This document shows, piece by piece, positions 42,684 through 50,665 of a stretch of DNA of 64,000 bases. Each line of letters opens with the position of its first letter. Within the stretch, counting starts at the first letter, position 1. The position numbers were made by a program, and so were the translations under genes. The stretch is from contig NZ_BNBR01000001.1 of assembly GCF_014656055.1 (NCBI RefSeq), positions 1,364,001 to 1,428,000 of the forward strand. Direction: 5' to 3'. Under the pieces are notes generated by a model, which worked only from the letters and a program-made list of their open reading frames with translations, did not search any database and was not told where the DNA came from. The DNA comes from Streptomyces griseosporeus (GTDB lineage: Bacteria > Actinomycetota > Actinomycetes > Streptomycetales > Streptomycetaceae).

Positions 42684-43775
42684 ATGCCACTGCACCGCCC
42701 CGCCGTGTCGGTGTACACGGTCCCGACGGACGCCCCCGAGGCGGACGGGACGCTCGCCTGGGACTCCACCACCATCGTGATCGCGGAGGTGTCGGACGGG
42801 GAGGCCACCGGCACCGGGTGGACCTACGGCCCGCCCGCGGTCGGCGCCTTCCTGGACGAGCAGCTCGCGCCGCTGGTGGAGGGCCGCGATCCGCTGGACG
42901 TCCCGGGCGCGCACGAGGCGATGTGCCGGGCGGTCCGCAACGCGGGCCGCCCGGGCGTCGCCGGGTGCGCGATCTCGGCGCTGGACATCGCCCTGTGGGA
43001 CCTCAAGGCACGGCTGCTGGAACTGCCGCTGGCCCGGCTGCTGGGCCTGGCCCAAGAAGAGGTCCCGGTGTACGGCAGCGGCGGCTTCACGACGTACCGG
43101 GACAAGCATCTCGCGGCCCAGCTCAACGGCTGGGTGCACGGGCAGCGCATCCCCCGCGTCAAGATCAAGATCGGGGAGGACCGGGGCGGCGCGGTCCTGC
43201 GGGACATGGCGCGGGTGCGGGAGGCGCGGCGGGTGATCGGCCCGGGAGCCGAGCTGTACGTCGACGCCAACGGCGCCTACACGCGCAAGCAGGCGGTGCG
43301 GGTCGGGCGGGCGCTCGCCGAGGAGGGCGTCGCCTGGTTCGAGGAGCCGGTCTCCTCGGACGACCTGACCGGTCTGCGGCTGGTGCGGGACGCCCTGGTG
43401 TGCGACGTGACGGCCGGGGAGTACGGCTACGACCTCGCCTACTTCGCGCGGATGATCGGGGCGGGCGCGGTGGACTGTCTGCAGGTGGACGCGACGCGGT
43501 GCGGCGGCATCACGGAGTTCCTGCGGGCCGCCGCGCTGGCCCAGGCGCACGGCCTGGAGGTGTCCGCGCACTGCGCGCCGCACGCGCACGCCGCGGCGGC
43601 GGCCTCGCTGCCGAACGTGCGGCACCTGGAGTGGTTCCACGACCACGTGCGGATCGAGGACATGTTCTTCGACGGCGCGCTGGACCCGTCGGGCGGCACG
43701 GTGCGCCCGCTGTCGGGTGTGGGTCACGGGCTGACGCTGCGGGCGGAGGAGGTGGCGCGGTACCGGGTGGGATGA
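42684..43775 (+). CDS. Enolase-superfamily (mandelate racemase/muconate lactonizing-like) enzyme
   Basis: A 363-residue enzyme. The barrel shows VKIKIGEDRGG (Lys-x-Lys acid/base), VDANGAYTRKQAV (first metal Asp), FEEPVSSDDLTGL (Glu), TAGEYGYDLAYF (Glu), and VDCLQVDATRCGGIT, plus HCAPHAHAA near the C-terminus. These Mg2+ enzymes abstract a proton alpha to a carboxylate; a sugar-acid dehydratase or epimerase is plausible. It follows the F420 gene by 12 bases and is closed by a strong hairpin. Confidence 0.88.
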   Translation: MPLHRPAVSVYTVPTDAPEADGTLAWDSTTIVIAEVSDGEATGTGWTYGPPAVGAFLDEQLAPLVEGRDPLDVPGAHEAMCRAVRNAGRPGVAGCAISALDIALWDLKARLLELPLARLLGLAQEEVPVYGSGGFTTYRDKHLAAQLNGWVHGQRIPRVKIKIGEDRGGAVLRDMARVREARRVIGPGAELYVDANGAYTRKQAVRVGRALAEEGVAWFEEPVSSDDLTGLRLVRDALVCDVTAGEYGYDLAYFARMIGAGAVDCLQVDATRCGGITEFLRAAALAQAHGLEVSAHCAPHAHAAAAASLPNVRHLEWFHDHVRIEDMFFDGALDPSGGTVRPLSGVGHGLTLRAEEVARYRVG

Positions 43776-43788
43776 GGCCGGCGACGCC

Positions 43789-43815
43789 GACGCCCCCGGG
43801 GTTCCCGGGGGCGTC
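43789..43815. terminator. Hairpin terminator between the enolase-like and SDR genes
   Basis: 12-bp perfect arms GACGCCCCCGGG / CCCGGGGGCGTC with a 3-base loop, 13 bases after the enolase-like stop and 15 bases before the stop of the convergent SDR gene. Confidence 0.8.
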
Positions 43816-43830
43816 GCCTCGGTCCCGGCC

Positions 43831-44874
43831 TCAGCCTCGGCCGTTGCGCCGGCGCAGCCCCGCCGCCACCGCCGCGCCCACTCCGCCGACCAGGAGGCCC
43901 GCGCCCACCCGGGTCCGGTTGCGGGAGGCCCACTCCTGGGGGCTGGAGGCGGTGGACTCGTCGTCGAAGCGGCCGTGCGCCCCGTGGTCGTAGCCGTGCG
44001 GCCCGTCGGCGGGGGCCCACAGGTTGCCCGTCCTGCCGTGCCCGTCCTGCCCGGCGGGCGGCTCCTCCTGCTGGGAGTCGTAGCCGGTGCGGGCCAGGTA
44101 GCGGTCGAGGAACCCGGGCGCGATCGCGTTGGCGATCAGCGTGGCGGCGGTGGAGCCGCCGACCCAGTACTCGCGCCGCCGGCCGTGCGCGGCGGCGTGC
44201 ACGATCGCCCGGGCGGCGACCTCCGGCTGGTAGACCGGAGCGACGGGCCGGGCCTGTCCGGGCATCCGGCTGAGCACCCAGTCGAACTGGGGGGTGTTCA
44301 CCGCGGGCAGCTGCACCATCGTCGTGCGCACCTTGCTGCCGTCGTGCAGCAGTTCGCAGCGCAGGGACTCGGTGAAGCCCTGGATCGCGTGCTTGGCGCC
44401 GCAGTAGGCGCTCTGCAGCGGCACACCCCGGTAGGCGAGCGCGGAGCCCACCTGCACGATCGTGCCGCGGTCGCGCGGCACCATGTGCCGCAGGGCGGCG
44501 CGGGTGCCGTTCACATAGCCGAGGTACGTCACCTCGGTGACCCGGCGGAACTCGTCGGCGGTGATCTCCGTGAACGGCGCGAAGGCCCCGGCGAACGCGT
44601 TGTTGACCCAGACGTCGATCCGGCCGAAGGCGTCGGCCACCTGCTGGGCGGCGTCCTCGACCGCCTTGGCGTCGGCCATGTCGACCGGTACGACGAGGGC
44701 GTCGCCGCCCGCCCGCCGTACGTCGTCGGCCGCGGCGGCGAGTCCCTCACGCCCGCGGGCCAGCAGGGCGACGCGGGCGCCCCGGGCGGCGAAGGCCACC
44801 GCGGTGGCCCGGCCCACGCCGCCGCTCGCCCCGGTGACGACGACGGCCTTGCCGTGCTTGGTCGGTCCCCGCAT
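43831..44874 (-). CDS. Short-chain dehydrogenase/reductase with C-terminal membrane anchor
   Basis: A 347-residue SDR: cofactor motif TGASGGVGRATAVAF (N-terminal), NNAFAGAFAPF, catalytic Ser in VQVGSALAYRG and YCGAK (Tyr-x-x-x-Lys). The last ~60 residues are an added tail: a Gly/His-rich linker and a hydrophobic helix (RVGAGLLVGGVGAAVAAGLR) that would anchor it to the membrane. The coenzyme-binding Arg after strand 2 (ALLARGREGL) suggests NADP. Downstream of the holin-X gene by 6 bases, so probably one operon. Substrate unknown. Confidence 0.88.
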   Translation of the reverse strand: MRGPTKHGKAVVVTGASGGVGRATAVAFAARGARVALLARGREGLAAAADDVRRAGGDALVVPVDMADAKAVEDAAQQVADAFGRIDVWVNNAFAGAFAPFTEITADEFRRVTEVTYLGYVNGTRAALRHMVPRDRGTIVQVGSALAYRGVPLQSAYCGAKHAIQGFTESLRCELLHDGSKVRTTMVQLPAVNTPQFDWVLSRMPGQARPVAPVYQPEVAARAIVHAAAHGRRREYWVGGSTAATLIANAIAPGFLDRYLARTGYDSQQEEPPAGQDGHGRTGNLWAPADGPHGYDHGAHGRFDDESTASSPQEWASRNRTRVGAGLLVGGVGAAVAAGLRRRNGRG

Positions 44875-44880
44875 CGCGCA

Positions 44881-45423
44881 TCACGCCCTGTGGTGCGGCT
44901 GCTCGGGGTCGATGTCGTCCTGGCGGGGCGCCGCGGGCCCGGAGCCGCCGGGTGCCGGGGTGCCCGCGCCGGGGGCGCCGGTGGCCGCGCCCGCGCCGCC
45001 GGGGGCGACCGGCGGCATCGGCGGGTACGCCGGTCCCGGGCCGCCCGCCGGGCCCACCGGCGGGGTGCCGCCGACGACGTGGTCACGGCTCGCGGCCTGC
45101 TCCGCCTCGCGCTCCGGCGCCGGCCGGGAGCCGGCCGGGTGCGCGGCGCCGCGCAGCAGGTAGGCGGCCACGCCGAGGATCGCCGCCGTGATCAGCGCGG
45201 CGGCCCAGTCAGGGACGCCGAGCGCCAGGGCGAGGCCCAGAGCGAGCGCGAGGGCCGCGCCCGCGTACAGGGCGACGGCGCCGGAGGCGGCGTACAGCAT
45301 GGCCGTACGGCGCTGCTTGCGGGTCTGCTGCCGCAGCTCGTCGCGGATCGTCTCCCGCGCCACCTGCGCCAGCTCGTCGACCAGATGCTTGTCCAGATGC
45401 TCCAGGTGATCCATGCCTGCCAT
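44881..45423 (-). CDS. Phage-holin-superfamily (Holin-X/DUF1469-like) membrane protein
   Basis: A 180-residue protein: a charged helical N-terminus (HLDKHLVDELAQVARETIRD), two adjacent membrane helices (MLYAASGAVALYAGAALALALGLALAL, then ALITAAILGVAAYLL), and a Pro/Gly-rich C-terminal tail ending in acidic/His residues. The two-helix core fits the Holin-X superfamily, which in Streptomyces is common and not phage-derived. Start is ATG 45423 or ATG 45414. A GGGTAC lies just upstream but its -35 is one base too far, so it is not listed as a promoter. Operon with the SDR. Confidence 0.78.
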   Translation of the reverse strand: MAGMDHLEHLDKHLVDELAQVARETIRDELRQQTRKQRRTAMLYAASGAVALYAGAALALALGLALALGVPDWAAALITAAILGVAAYLLRGAAHPAGSRPAPEREAEQAASRDHVVGGTPPVGPAGGPGPAYPPMPPVAPGGAGAATGAPGAGTPAPGGSGPAAPRQDDIDPEQPHHRA

Positions 45424-45513
45424 GCCGGCCGGGTACCCGTGGCTGTGCGGGCGTAACGCGGCGTGGCGGCCGCCCGGGGGTGCGGCGGATCCGGTGGAGG
45501 ATCACCCGCCGCG

Positions 45514-45542
45514 GCCCGGGCCCGGCAGGACCCGGCCCGGGC
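45514..45542 (-). terminator. Hairpin downstream of the arginase-like gene
   Basis: GCCCGGGCC (45514-45522) and GGCCCGGGC (45534-45542) with an 11-base loop, 41 bases after the arginase-like stop on the minus strand and before the holin-X gene. Candidate terminator. Confidence 0.55.
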
Positions 45543-45582
45543 TCGCCGCCAGGGAGATCCTCAGGGCGGCGGCGGGTCAGGA

Positions 45583-46530
45583 CTACGCGAAGGCGCCGGC
45601 GGCGCCGGGACCTGTGGAGCCGTCGAAGGCGTCGAACGCGTCCACGACGATGTCGGCGAGCAGCGCGCCCGCCGTGCCCTCGGGGTCCAGATCCGGGTCG
45701 TAGATCGTGATATTGAGGCCGACACAGTGCGGGGAGGCGAGCAACGGGCGCAGCAGGGCGAGGAGTTCGTCCGGGGTGAGGCCGTCCGGGTCGGGGCTGT
45801 CGACGGCGGGCATCACCGACGGGTCGAGCACGTCGGCGTCCAGGTGCACCCAGAAACCGTCCAGCTGCGGCACGGCGAAGGCCTCGGCGGTGGCGCGGGC
45901 GAGGGCGTCGGCGCCCCACTCGCGCACGTCGCCGACGGTGACGACGGGGATCTTCAGCGCGGCGAGTTCGGCGCGCGCCTCCTCGAAGCAGTCCCGGATG
46001 CCGAAGTAGCGCACGTCCTCGTCGCGCAGATACGGCTTCAGGCCCTCCAGGTTCGTCAGGTCCTCCTGCCCGCGCCCGGTGCCCAGGGCGATCTCCTCGC
46101 CGCCGGCCGCGCCGATCCGGCCGGAGTTGCCGGGGTGCCGGAAGTCCGGCGAGGCGTCGAGGACGGCCATGCCGTAGCGGCCGAGGCGGCGCAGGGCGAG
46201 CGAGGCGCCGAGGTTGATGGAGCAGTCGCCGCCGAGGACGAGCGGGAAGTCCCCGGCGCGGACGTGGTGTTCGATCCGGTCGGCGAGCTTGCGGGTGTAC
46301 GAGGCGAGCGCGCCGGCGTTGAACACGCCGTCGCCCTCCTGCCAGTCGCCCCGGTCGTAGCGCGGCGGCACCACCACCCCGCCCCCCAGCGCGCGCAGCC
46401 GCTGCACGATCCGCTGCTCGCGCAGCGCGCCGGCGAGCTTGTAGCAGCCGGGGACGGTGCCGGGCGCGGGCGGACGCAGGCCGAGGTTGGACGGGGCGTC
46501 GAGGGCGACGATATTGCGCATGCGGTCCAT
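45583..46530 (-). CDS. Arginase/agmatinase-fold protein with altered metal ligands
   Basis: A 315-residue ureohydrolase-fold protein. The first metal motif GGDHS reads GGDCSINLG; the second DAHxD reads DASPDFR; the third HLDADVLDPS (DxDxxDP) is intact. Thus two His ligands of the classic binuclear Mn site are Cys and Ser, and its activity may be different or lost. ATG 46530 (or internal ATG 46521). A 30-bp near-palindrome (46549-46578) begins 18 bases before the ATG. The family hydrolyses arginine, agmatine, guanidine-like or formiminoglutamate substrates; none can be assigned. Confidence 0.85.
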   Translation of the reverse strand: MDRMRNIVALDAPSNLGLRPPAPGTVPGCYKLAGALREQRIVQRLRALGGGVVVPPRYDRGDWQEGDGVFNAGALASYTRKLADRIEHHVRAGDFPLVLGGDCSINLGASLALRRLGRYGMAVLDASPDFRHPGNSGRIGAAGGEEIALGTGRGQEDLTNLEGLKPYLRDEDVRYFGIRDCFEEARAELAALKIPVVTVGDVREWGADALARATAEAFAVPQLDGFWVHLDADVLDPSVMPAVDSPDPDGLTPDELLALLRPLLASPHCVGLNITIYDPDLDPEGTAGALLADIVVDAFDAFDGSTGPGAAGAFA

Positions 46531-46548
46531 CGTCGCCCACCGTACAGT

Positions 46549-46578
46549 CGGCCGTCGACCGTATACGGGGGACGGCCG
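46549..46578. promoter_or_regulatory. 30-bp hyphenated palindrome, candidate operator
   Basis: Outer arms CGGCCGTC / GACGGCCG and core CCGTATACGG, perfectly co-centred, 13 of 15 half-site positions symmetric. It lies between the divergent arginase-like gene (ATG 46530) and DUF6204 gene (ATG 46634), so it could repress both. No regulator gene is adjacent. Confidence 0.6.
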
Positions 46579-46633
46579 CATACAGCGGTCCGAGGGAATG
46601 CGGCGGTCGACCGGATCCAGTGAGGAGCACGAT

Positions 46634-46981
46634 ATGAGCGAGCAGCACACCTACCGGGTGATCGTCCGGGGGACCTGGGACGGCCTGACCGACGAGGCCC
46701 GCGAAAAGCTGCTCGCCGAGGCCGCCGAGCATGGGCTGACCAGCATGCGCTTCACAGAGGAAGGGTCGCTCAGCTACGAGCCGCGCCCGCTGAAGCACTT
46801 CTCCCTGCGGTACGAGGTGGTGTCGGACGCGGCCGACGGCGAGGAGATGGCGGGTGCGCTCGCGGAGGACCGCGCCGAGCGCACCCTGCGGGAGCTCGGG
46901 TACGGCTTCCGCGACCTGAGGTCCACCGTCACCGACCTGGACACGATGAAGGTCAACCGGAAGTCCGCATCTCCGCGGTGA
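46634..46981 (+). CDS. DUF6204 family protein
   Basis: A 115-residue small alpha/beta protein: TYRVIVRGTWDGLTDEAREK, GSLSYEPRPLKHFSLRYEV, the DUF6204 pattern. GGAGCACGAT precedes ATG 46634. It shares the palindromic promoter region with the arginase-like gene and its 3' end overlaps the convergent GNAT gene by 29 bases. Function unknown. Confidence 0.8.
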   Translation: MSEQHTYRVIVRGTWDGLTDEAREKLLAEAAEHGLTSMRFTEEGSLSYEPRPLKHFSLRYEVVSDAADGEEMAGALAEDRAERTLRELGYGFRDLRSTVTDLDTMKVNRKSASPR

Positions 46982-47516
46982 GCGCCCAGCGCTCGTGGTC
47001 GCGCCACGCCCCGTCGATGAAGAGCATCTTCGGCGAGTAGCCCTCCAGCCGGAAGCCGCAGGAGCGGGCGAGGGCGAGGGAGGCGGCGTTGCCGGGCTGC
47101 GCGTTGATCTCCAGCCGGTGCAGCCGCATCGGCCCGAACGCGTACCCGATGACCAGCTCCAGCCCCTCCTTCATCAGCCCGCGCCCGGCCGCGTGCGCGA
47201 AGGCGCCGTAGCCGAGGGCCCCGCACAGGAAGCCGCCCTCGACGATGTTGTTGATGTTGATGAACCCGGCGAGGGAGCCGTCGCCCGTCTCACCGCCCTT
47301 CTCGCAGACCAGGAACCCCGCCTTGGTCGGGTCCTCGATCAGCCGGCCCGCGTACGCGGTGTAGGCGCCGGCGCTGTCCGGCGGGAACAGCCACGGGTGG
47401 TGCAGGTCCTTGCTCTCCCTGGCCCGGGCGGTGAACTCGGGGCCGTCGTCGTGGGTGAAGTGGCGTATGCCCACGCGAGGGCCCTCGGCGAGGTAGCGGG
47501 ATGCGTTGTGCGGCAT
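46953..47516 (-). CDS. GNAT N-acetyltransferase (RimJ/RimL-like)
   Basis: A 187-residue acetyltransferase of the RimJ/RimL type: VGIRHFTHDDGPEFTARARE, the acetyl-CoA region LGYGAFAHAAGRGLMKEGLE (Q/RxxGxG/A pattern), LHRLEINAQPGNAASLALAR and SCGFRLEGYSPKMLFIDGAW. Members acetylate ribosomal-protein or other N-termini; the target here is unknown. ATG 47516. Overlaps the convergent DUF6204 gene. Confidence 0.88.
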   Translation of the reverse strand: MPHNASRYLAEGPRVGIRHFTHDDGPEFTARARESKDLHHPWLFPPDSAGAYTAYAGRLIEDPTKAGFLVCEKGGETGDGSLAGFININNIVEGGFLCGALGYGAFAHAAGRGLMKEGLELVIGYAFGPMRLHRLEINAQPGNAASLALARSCGFRLEGYSPKMLFIDGAWRDHERWALTAEMRTSG

Positions 47517-47573
47517 CCCGCCACCCTACGACGGCCCCGGCCCCGGCACGCGTCGAGCACCGGCCCGGGCGGC

Positions 47574-47680
47574 TCAGCCACCCGCGACGGGCAGCTGGAG
47601 CACGCCGGTGTCGCCGGGCGCGCTGACCACCGTCACGGGCTTGATCCCGCGGTTGCCGAGGTAGGCGCTTCGCTCGCGGC
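47574..47680 (-). pseudogene. Possible gene scrap: C-terminal fragment without a start
   Basis: The 259-base gap between the GNAT start (47516) and the LD-carboxypeptidase stop (47776) contains, on the minus strand, a frame ending SAYLGNRGIKPVTVV then SAPGDTGVLQLPVAGG and TGA at 47574-47576. It reads like a protein C-terminus but has no start codon or upstream body, so it may be a deletion relic. The rest of the gap shows nothing recognisable. Confidence 0.25.
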
Positions 47681-47775
47681 GACGTGAGGATCCGGCCGGG
47701 CGGGCGGCGCACGGCCGGGCGCACCGGCCCCGGGATACGGCACCGCGCGGCGGGGGCGGTCGGCGGGTTCGCCCC

Positions 47776-48699
47776 TCAGCGGAGCGCGGGTTCGTCCAGC
47801 GTCAAGGTGCCCGCGTCCGCGTCGAGTTCGGCCGTCACCCCGAAGGGGATCGTGAGCGCGCCCTCGCAGTGCCCGAAGCCGAACTCCTCGGCCACCGGGA
47901 CCCCGAGCCCGCCGAGTCGGTCGACGAGCAGTTCCCGCACCCGGTCGTAGGACTCGCACCGGTCCCACGAGCCGAGCAGCACGCCGTGGACGCCGTCCAG
48001 CCAGCCCGCGCGCAGGAGTTGGGTGAGGTAGCGGTCGAGGCGGTACGTCTCCTCGCCGACGTCCTCCAGGCAGAGCAGGCCGCCGGCCGCGGAGGGGCGG
48101 GCGAGCGGGCTGCCCAGTTCGGCGGCGAGCAGGCACAGGCAGCCGCCGAGGAGTACGCCGCGGGCCCGGCCGCCGGTCAGGGCGCGTCCGCCGGAGGTGA
48201 TCGTGCGGACCGTCTCCGGCGCGAACAGGGTGGCCCGCAGGTGGTCCTGGGCGCGGGCGTTCTTGAGGAAGTCGACGCCCGCGGCCATCGGGCCGTGCAG
48301 GGTGACCAGGCCCAGCCGGGTGGCGAACGCCTCGTGCAGGGCGGTGATGTCGCTGAAGCCGACGAACACCTTGGGGCCGGCCGCCCGCATCGCCTCCCAG
48401 TCCAGCAGGTCGGCCATGCGCTGCACGCCGTAGCCGCCGCGGGCGCACACCACGGCGTCGACCGACGGATCGCACCAGGCGGCCTGGAGGTCGGCGGCGC
48501 GGTCGGCGTCGGTGCCCGCGAGGTAGTCGAACCGGGCGTGCCGGTCGAGGACATGGGGGGCCACGACCGGGTCGAGGTCCCAGCCGCGCAGCACGTCGAG
48601 CCCGGCCTGCAGGCGCTCCTCGGGCACGGGGCCGCTCGGCGCGACGACCGCCACACGGGCGCCGGATGCGAGCCGCGGGGGCCTGGTCAGTTCCTTCAC
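47776..48699 (-). CDS. LD-carboxypeptidase/MccF-like peptidase (family S66)
   Basis: A 307-residue S66 serine peptidase: ASGARVAVVAPSGPVPEER at the N-terminus, CARGGYGVQRMADLLD, the nucleophile Ser in VGFSDITALHEA, LLGGCLCLLAAELGSP, LCLEDVGEETYRLDRYL, and EFGFGHCEGALTIPFGV with the catalytic His. Family members cut murein tetrapeptides (LD-carboxypeptidase) or inactivate microcin C. Last gene of the four-peptidase operon; GTG 48699 overlaps the S9 stop (GTGA). Cell-wall peptide recycling is the most likely use. Confidence 0.9.
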   Translation of the reverse strand: MKELTRPPRLASGARVAVVAPSGPVPEERLQAGLDVLRGWDLDPVVAPHVLDRHARFDYLAGTDADRAADLQAAWCDPSVDAVVCARGGYGVQRMADLLDWEAMRAAGPKVFVGFSDITALHEAFATRLGLVTLHGPMAAGVDFLKNARAQDHLRATLFAPETVRTITSGGRALTGGRARGVLLGGCLCLLAAELGSPLARPSAAGGLLCLEDVGEETYRLDRYLTQLLRAGWLDGVHGVLLGSWDRCESYDRVRELLVDRLGGLGVPVAEEFGFGHCEGALTIPFGVTAELDADAGTLTLDEPALR

Positions 48700-50648
48700 T
48701 CGGTCAGCTCCAGTGCCGGGACGCCGGGCGGTTCGAGACCGAACACCTGGGCGTACAGGGACAGTTCGGCCTCCAGGGCGCGCACCATGGTGTCGGCGCG
48801 GCGGAATCCGTGGCCCTCCCCCTCGAAGGCGATGTAGGCGTGCGGCACTCCGCGTCCCGCCATGCGGGCCAGCAGCCGCTCGCTCTGGGCGGGCGGGCAG
48901 ATCACGTCGTCCAGGCCCTGCAGCAGCAGGAAGGGCGCGGTGATCCGGTCGGCGTGCTCGACCGGGGAGCGTTCGGCGTACCGGTGGGGCACCTCGGCGA
49001 ACGGGCCGACCAGCGACTCCAGGTAGCGGGACTCGAAGTCGTGGGTCTCCCCCGTCGCCCAGCCGGTGAGGTCGAGGACGGGGTAGATGATCGTGCCGCA
49101 GGCGTAGACGTCGGTGCCGGCGAGGGAGGCGGCCGTGGTCCAGCCGCCGGCGCTGCCGCCGCGGATCGCGAGCCGGGCGCGGTCGGCGGTGCCCTCCTCG
49201 GCGAGGGCGAGCGCGACGGCCGCGCAGTCCTCGACGTCGACCACGCCCCACTGCCCGCGCAGCCGGTTGCGGTACTCCCGCCCGTACCCGGTGGAGCCGC
49301 CGTAGTCGACCTCGGCGACGCCGATGCCGCGGGAGGTGAAGTAGGCGATCTCCAGGTCCAGCACGAGCGGGGAGCGCCCGGTGGGCCCGCCGTGCGCCCA
49401 GATCACGTACGGGGCGGGCCGGTCGCCGGGGGCGACGCAGCCCGGGTGGTGCGGCGGGTAGACGTGCGCGTGGATGTCCCGGCCGTCGGGCCCGGTGAAG
49501 GTGCGGATCTGCGGTTCGGGGTAGTAGGCGGGGTCGACGGCGTCGGTGTGCGCGGCGCCGACCACCCGGGCCCGGCCGGTGGCGGTGTCCAGTTCGACGA
49601 CCTCGTAGGAGGTGCGGGGGCTGGCGCCGACGGCGAGGACCCGGTCGCCGTGGACGGCGAGCGTCGGCGCGAACTCGGTCCAGGGGCCGGCCGCGTCGAC
49701 GACCTCACCGGATTCCGGATCCAGTATCCCGAGTGCGGTCGACCCGCGTCCGTGGACGACGGCGATCAGCCCGCTGGCCAGCGGGGCGAACCAGCGGTGG
49801 CCGAGCTTCCACAGCGCCCCGCCGAACTCCTCCTCGCGGGTGCACAGCGGCCGGCCGTCCCGGTGGAGGTTCCACCAGCCGCCGCGGTCGCTCGTGTACA
49901 GCAGACCGCCGTCCGGCGACCAGTCGGCCTGGGCGATGGACTCCTCCGGCCCGCCGGCCACGGTCCGCGCCCCGCCCAGGGTGCCGTCGGCGTGGACGTC
50001 GGCGACGATCAGCTCGGTGCCGTCCCACGGCATCCGCGGGTGGTCCCAGGCCAGCCAGGCGGCCCGCCGCCCGTCCGGGGAAAGGCGCGGCCCGGTGACG
50101 AACCGGTGCGCGTCGTCGGTGAGTTCGCGCACCGCGCCGCGGTCCCCGGCGGCCGAGCCGTCCAGCGGTACGGCAGCCAGGACGCGCCGCACGTCACCGG
50201 GGCCCTCGCCGGTGAACTCCTCCAGCACGCACCACACCTCGCCACGCTCGGCGAGCACCTGCGGCTCGGCCCAGCGCAGCCCGCCGCCCACCTCGGAGAC
50301 CGGGGTGAGGGGGCGCGGGTCCTCGCCGGGGTGGAAGGCGTACAGCCGCTGGTCGGCGAAGTGCACGAAGACGACCAGCGGCCGCCCGTCGACCACGGCG
50401 CCGCCCCAGGGCTGCCCGCCGTACTCGATGACACGGCTGCGCACGTTCCACGGCGCCGGCAGCACCGGCTCCTCGCGGCCGTCGGCGTGCCGTCGCACCA
50501 GGGTGCGCCGGCCGCCCTCCGTGGGCCGGGGCTCGGTCCACCAGGCCTCGTCGCCGACGAAGCCGACGTACTCGGGATGCCCGTCGTGGGCGGCGGCCAG
50601 GGCCGCGTCGATGGGCGACGGCCACGCGCCGTACGGCAGGGTCTGCAC
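48696..50648 (-). CDS. S9 family prolyl oligopeptidase-like peptidase
   Basis: A 650-residue two-domain peptidase. A beta-propeller-like N-terminal half (repeated DG/WSPDG motifs such as RLSPDGRRAAWLAW and ADWSPDGGLLYTSD) precedes an alpha/beta hydrolase domain with HGGPTGRS, nucleophile GGSAGGW, the Asp in GLDDVICP, and the His in EGEGHGFR (order Ser-Asp-His). No signal peptide, so probably cytosolic; it would cleave short peptides. GTG 50648 with GGGGAG upstream, 17 bases after the M20 stop. Confidence 0.9.
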   Translation of the reverse strand: MQTLPYGAWPSPIDAALAAAHDGHPEYVGFVGDEAWWTEPRPTEGGRRTLVRRHADGREEPVLPAPWNVRSRVIEYGGQPWGGAVVDGRPLVVFVHFADQRLYAFHPGEDPRPLTPVSEVGGGLRWAEPQVLAERGEVWCVLEEFTGEGPGDVRRVLAAVPLDGSAAGDRGAVRELTDDAHRFVTGPRLSPDGRRAAWLAWDHPRMPWDGTELIVADVHADGTLGGARTVAGGPEESIAQADWSPDGGLLYTSDRGGWWNLHRDGRPLCTREEEFGGALWKLGHRWFAPLASGLIAVVHGRGSTALGILDPESGEVVDAAGPWTEFAPTLAVHGDRVLAVGASPRTSYEVVELDTATGRARVVGAAHTDAVDPAYYPEPQIRTFTGPDGRDIHAHVYPPHHPGCVAPGDRPAPYVIWAHGGPTGRSPLVLDLEIAYFTSRGIGVAEVDYGGSTGYGREYRNRLRGQWGVVDVEDCAAVALALAEEGTADRARLAIRGGSAGGWTTAASLAGTDVYACGTIIYPVLDLTGWATGETHDFESRYLESLVGPFAEVPHRYAERSPVEHADRITAPFLLLQGLDDVICPPAQSERLLARMAGRGVPHAYIAFEGEGHGFRRADTMVRALEAELSLYAQVFGLEPPGVPALELTE

Positions 50649-50665
50649 GTTCTCCCCCAACTCGC

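Noticed and set aside
45433..45459. GGGTAC with GCGT -35 before the holin-X gene on the minus strand
   Set aside because: Spacing is 17 bases, outside 14-16, and the TSS would fall on the start codon. It may be leaderless, but evidence is weak.
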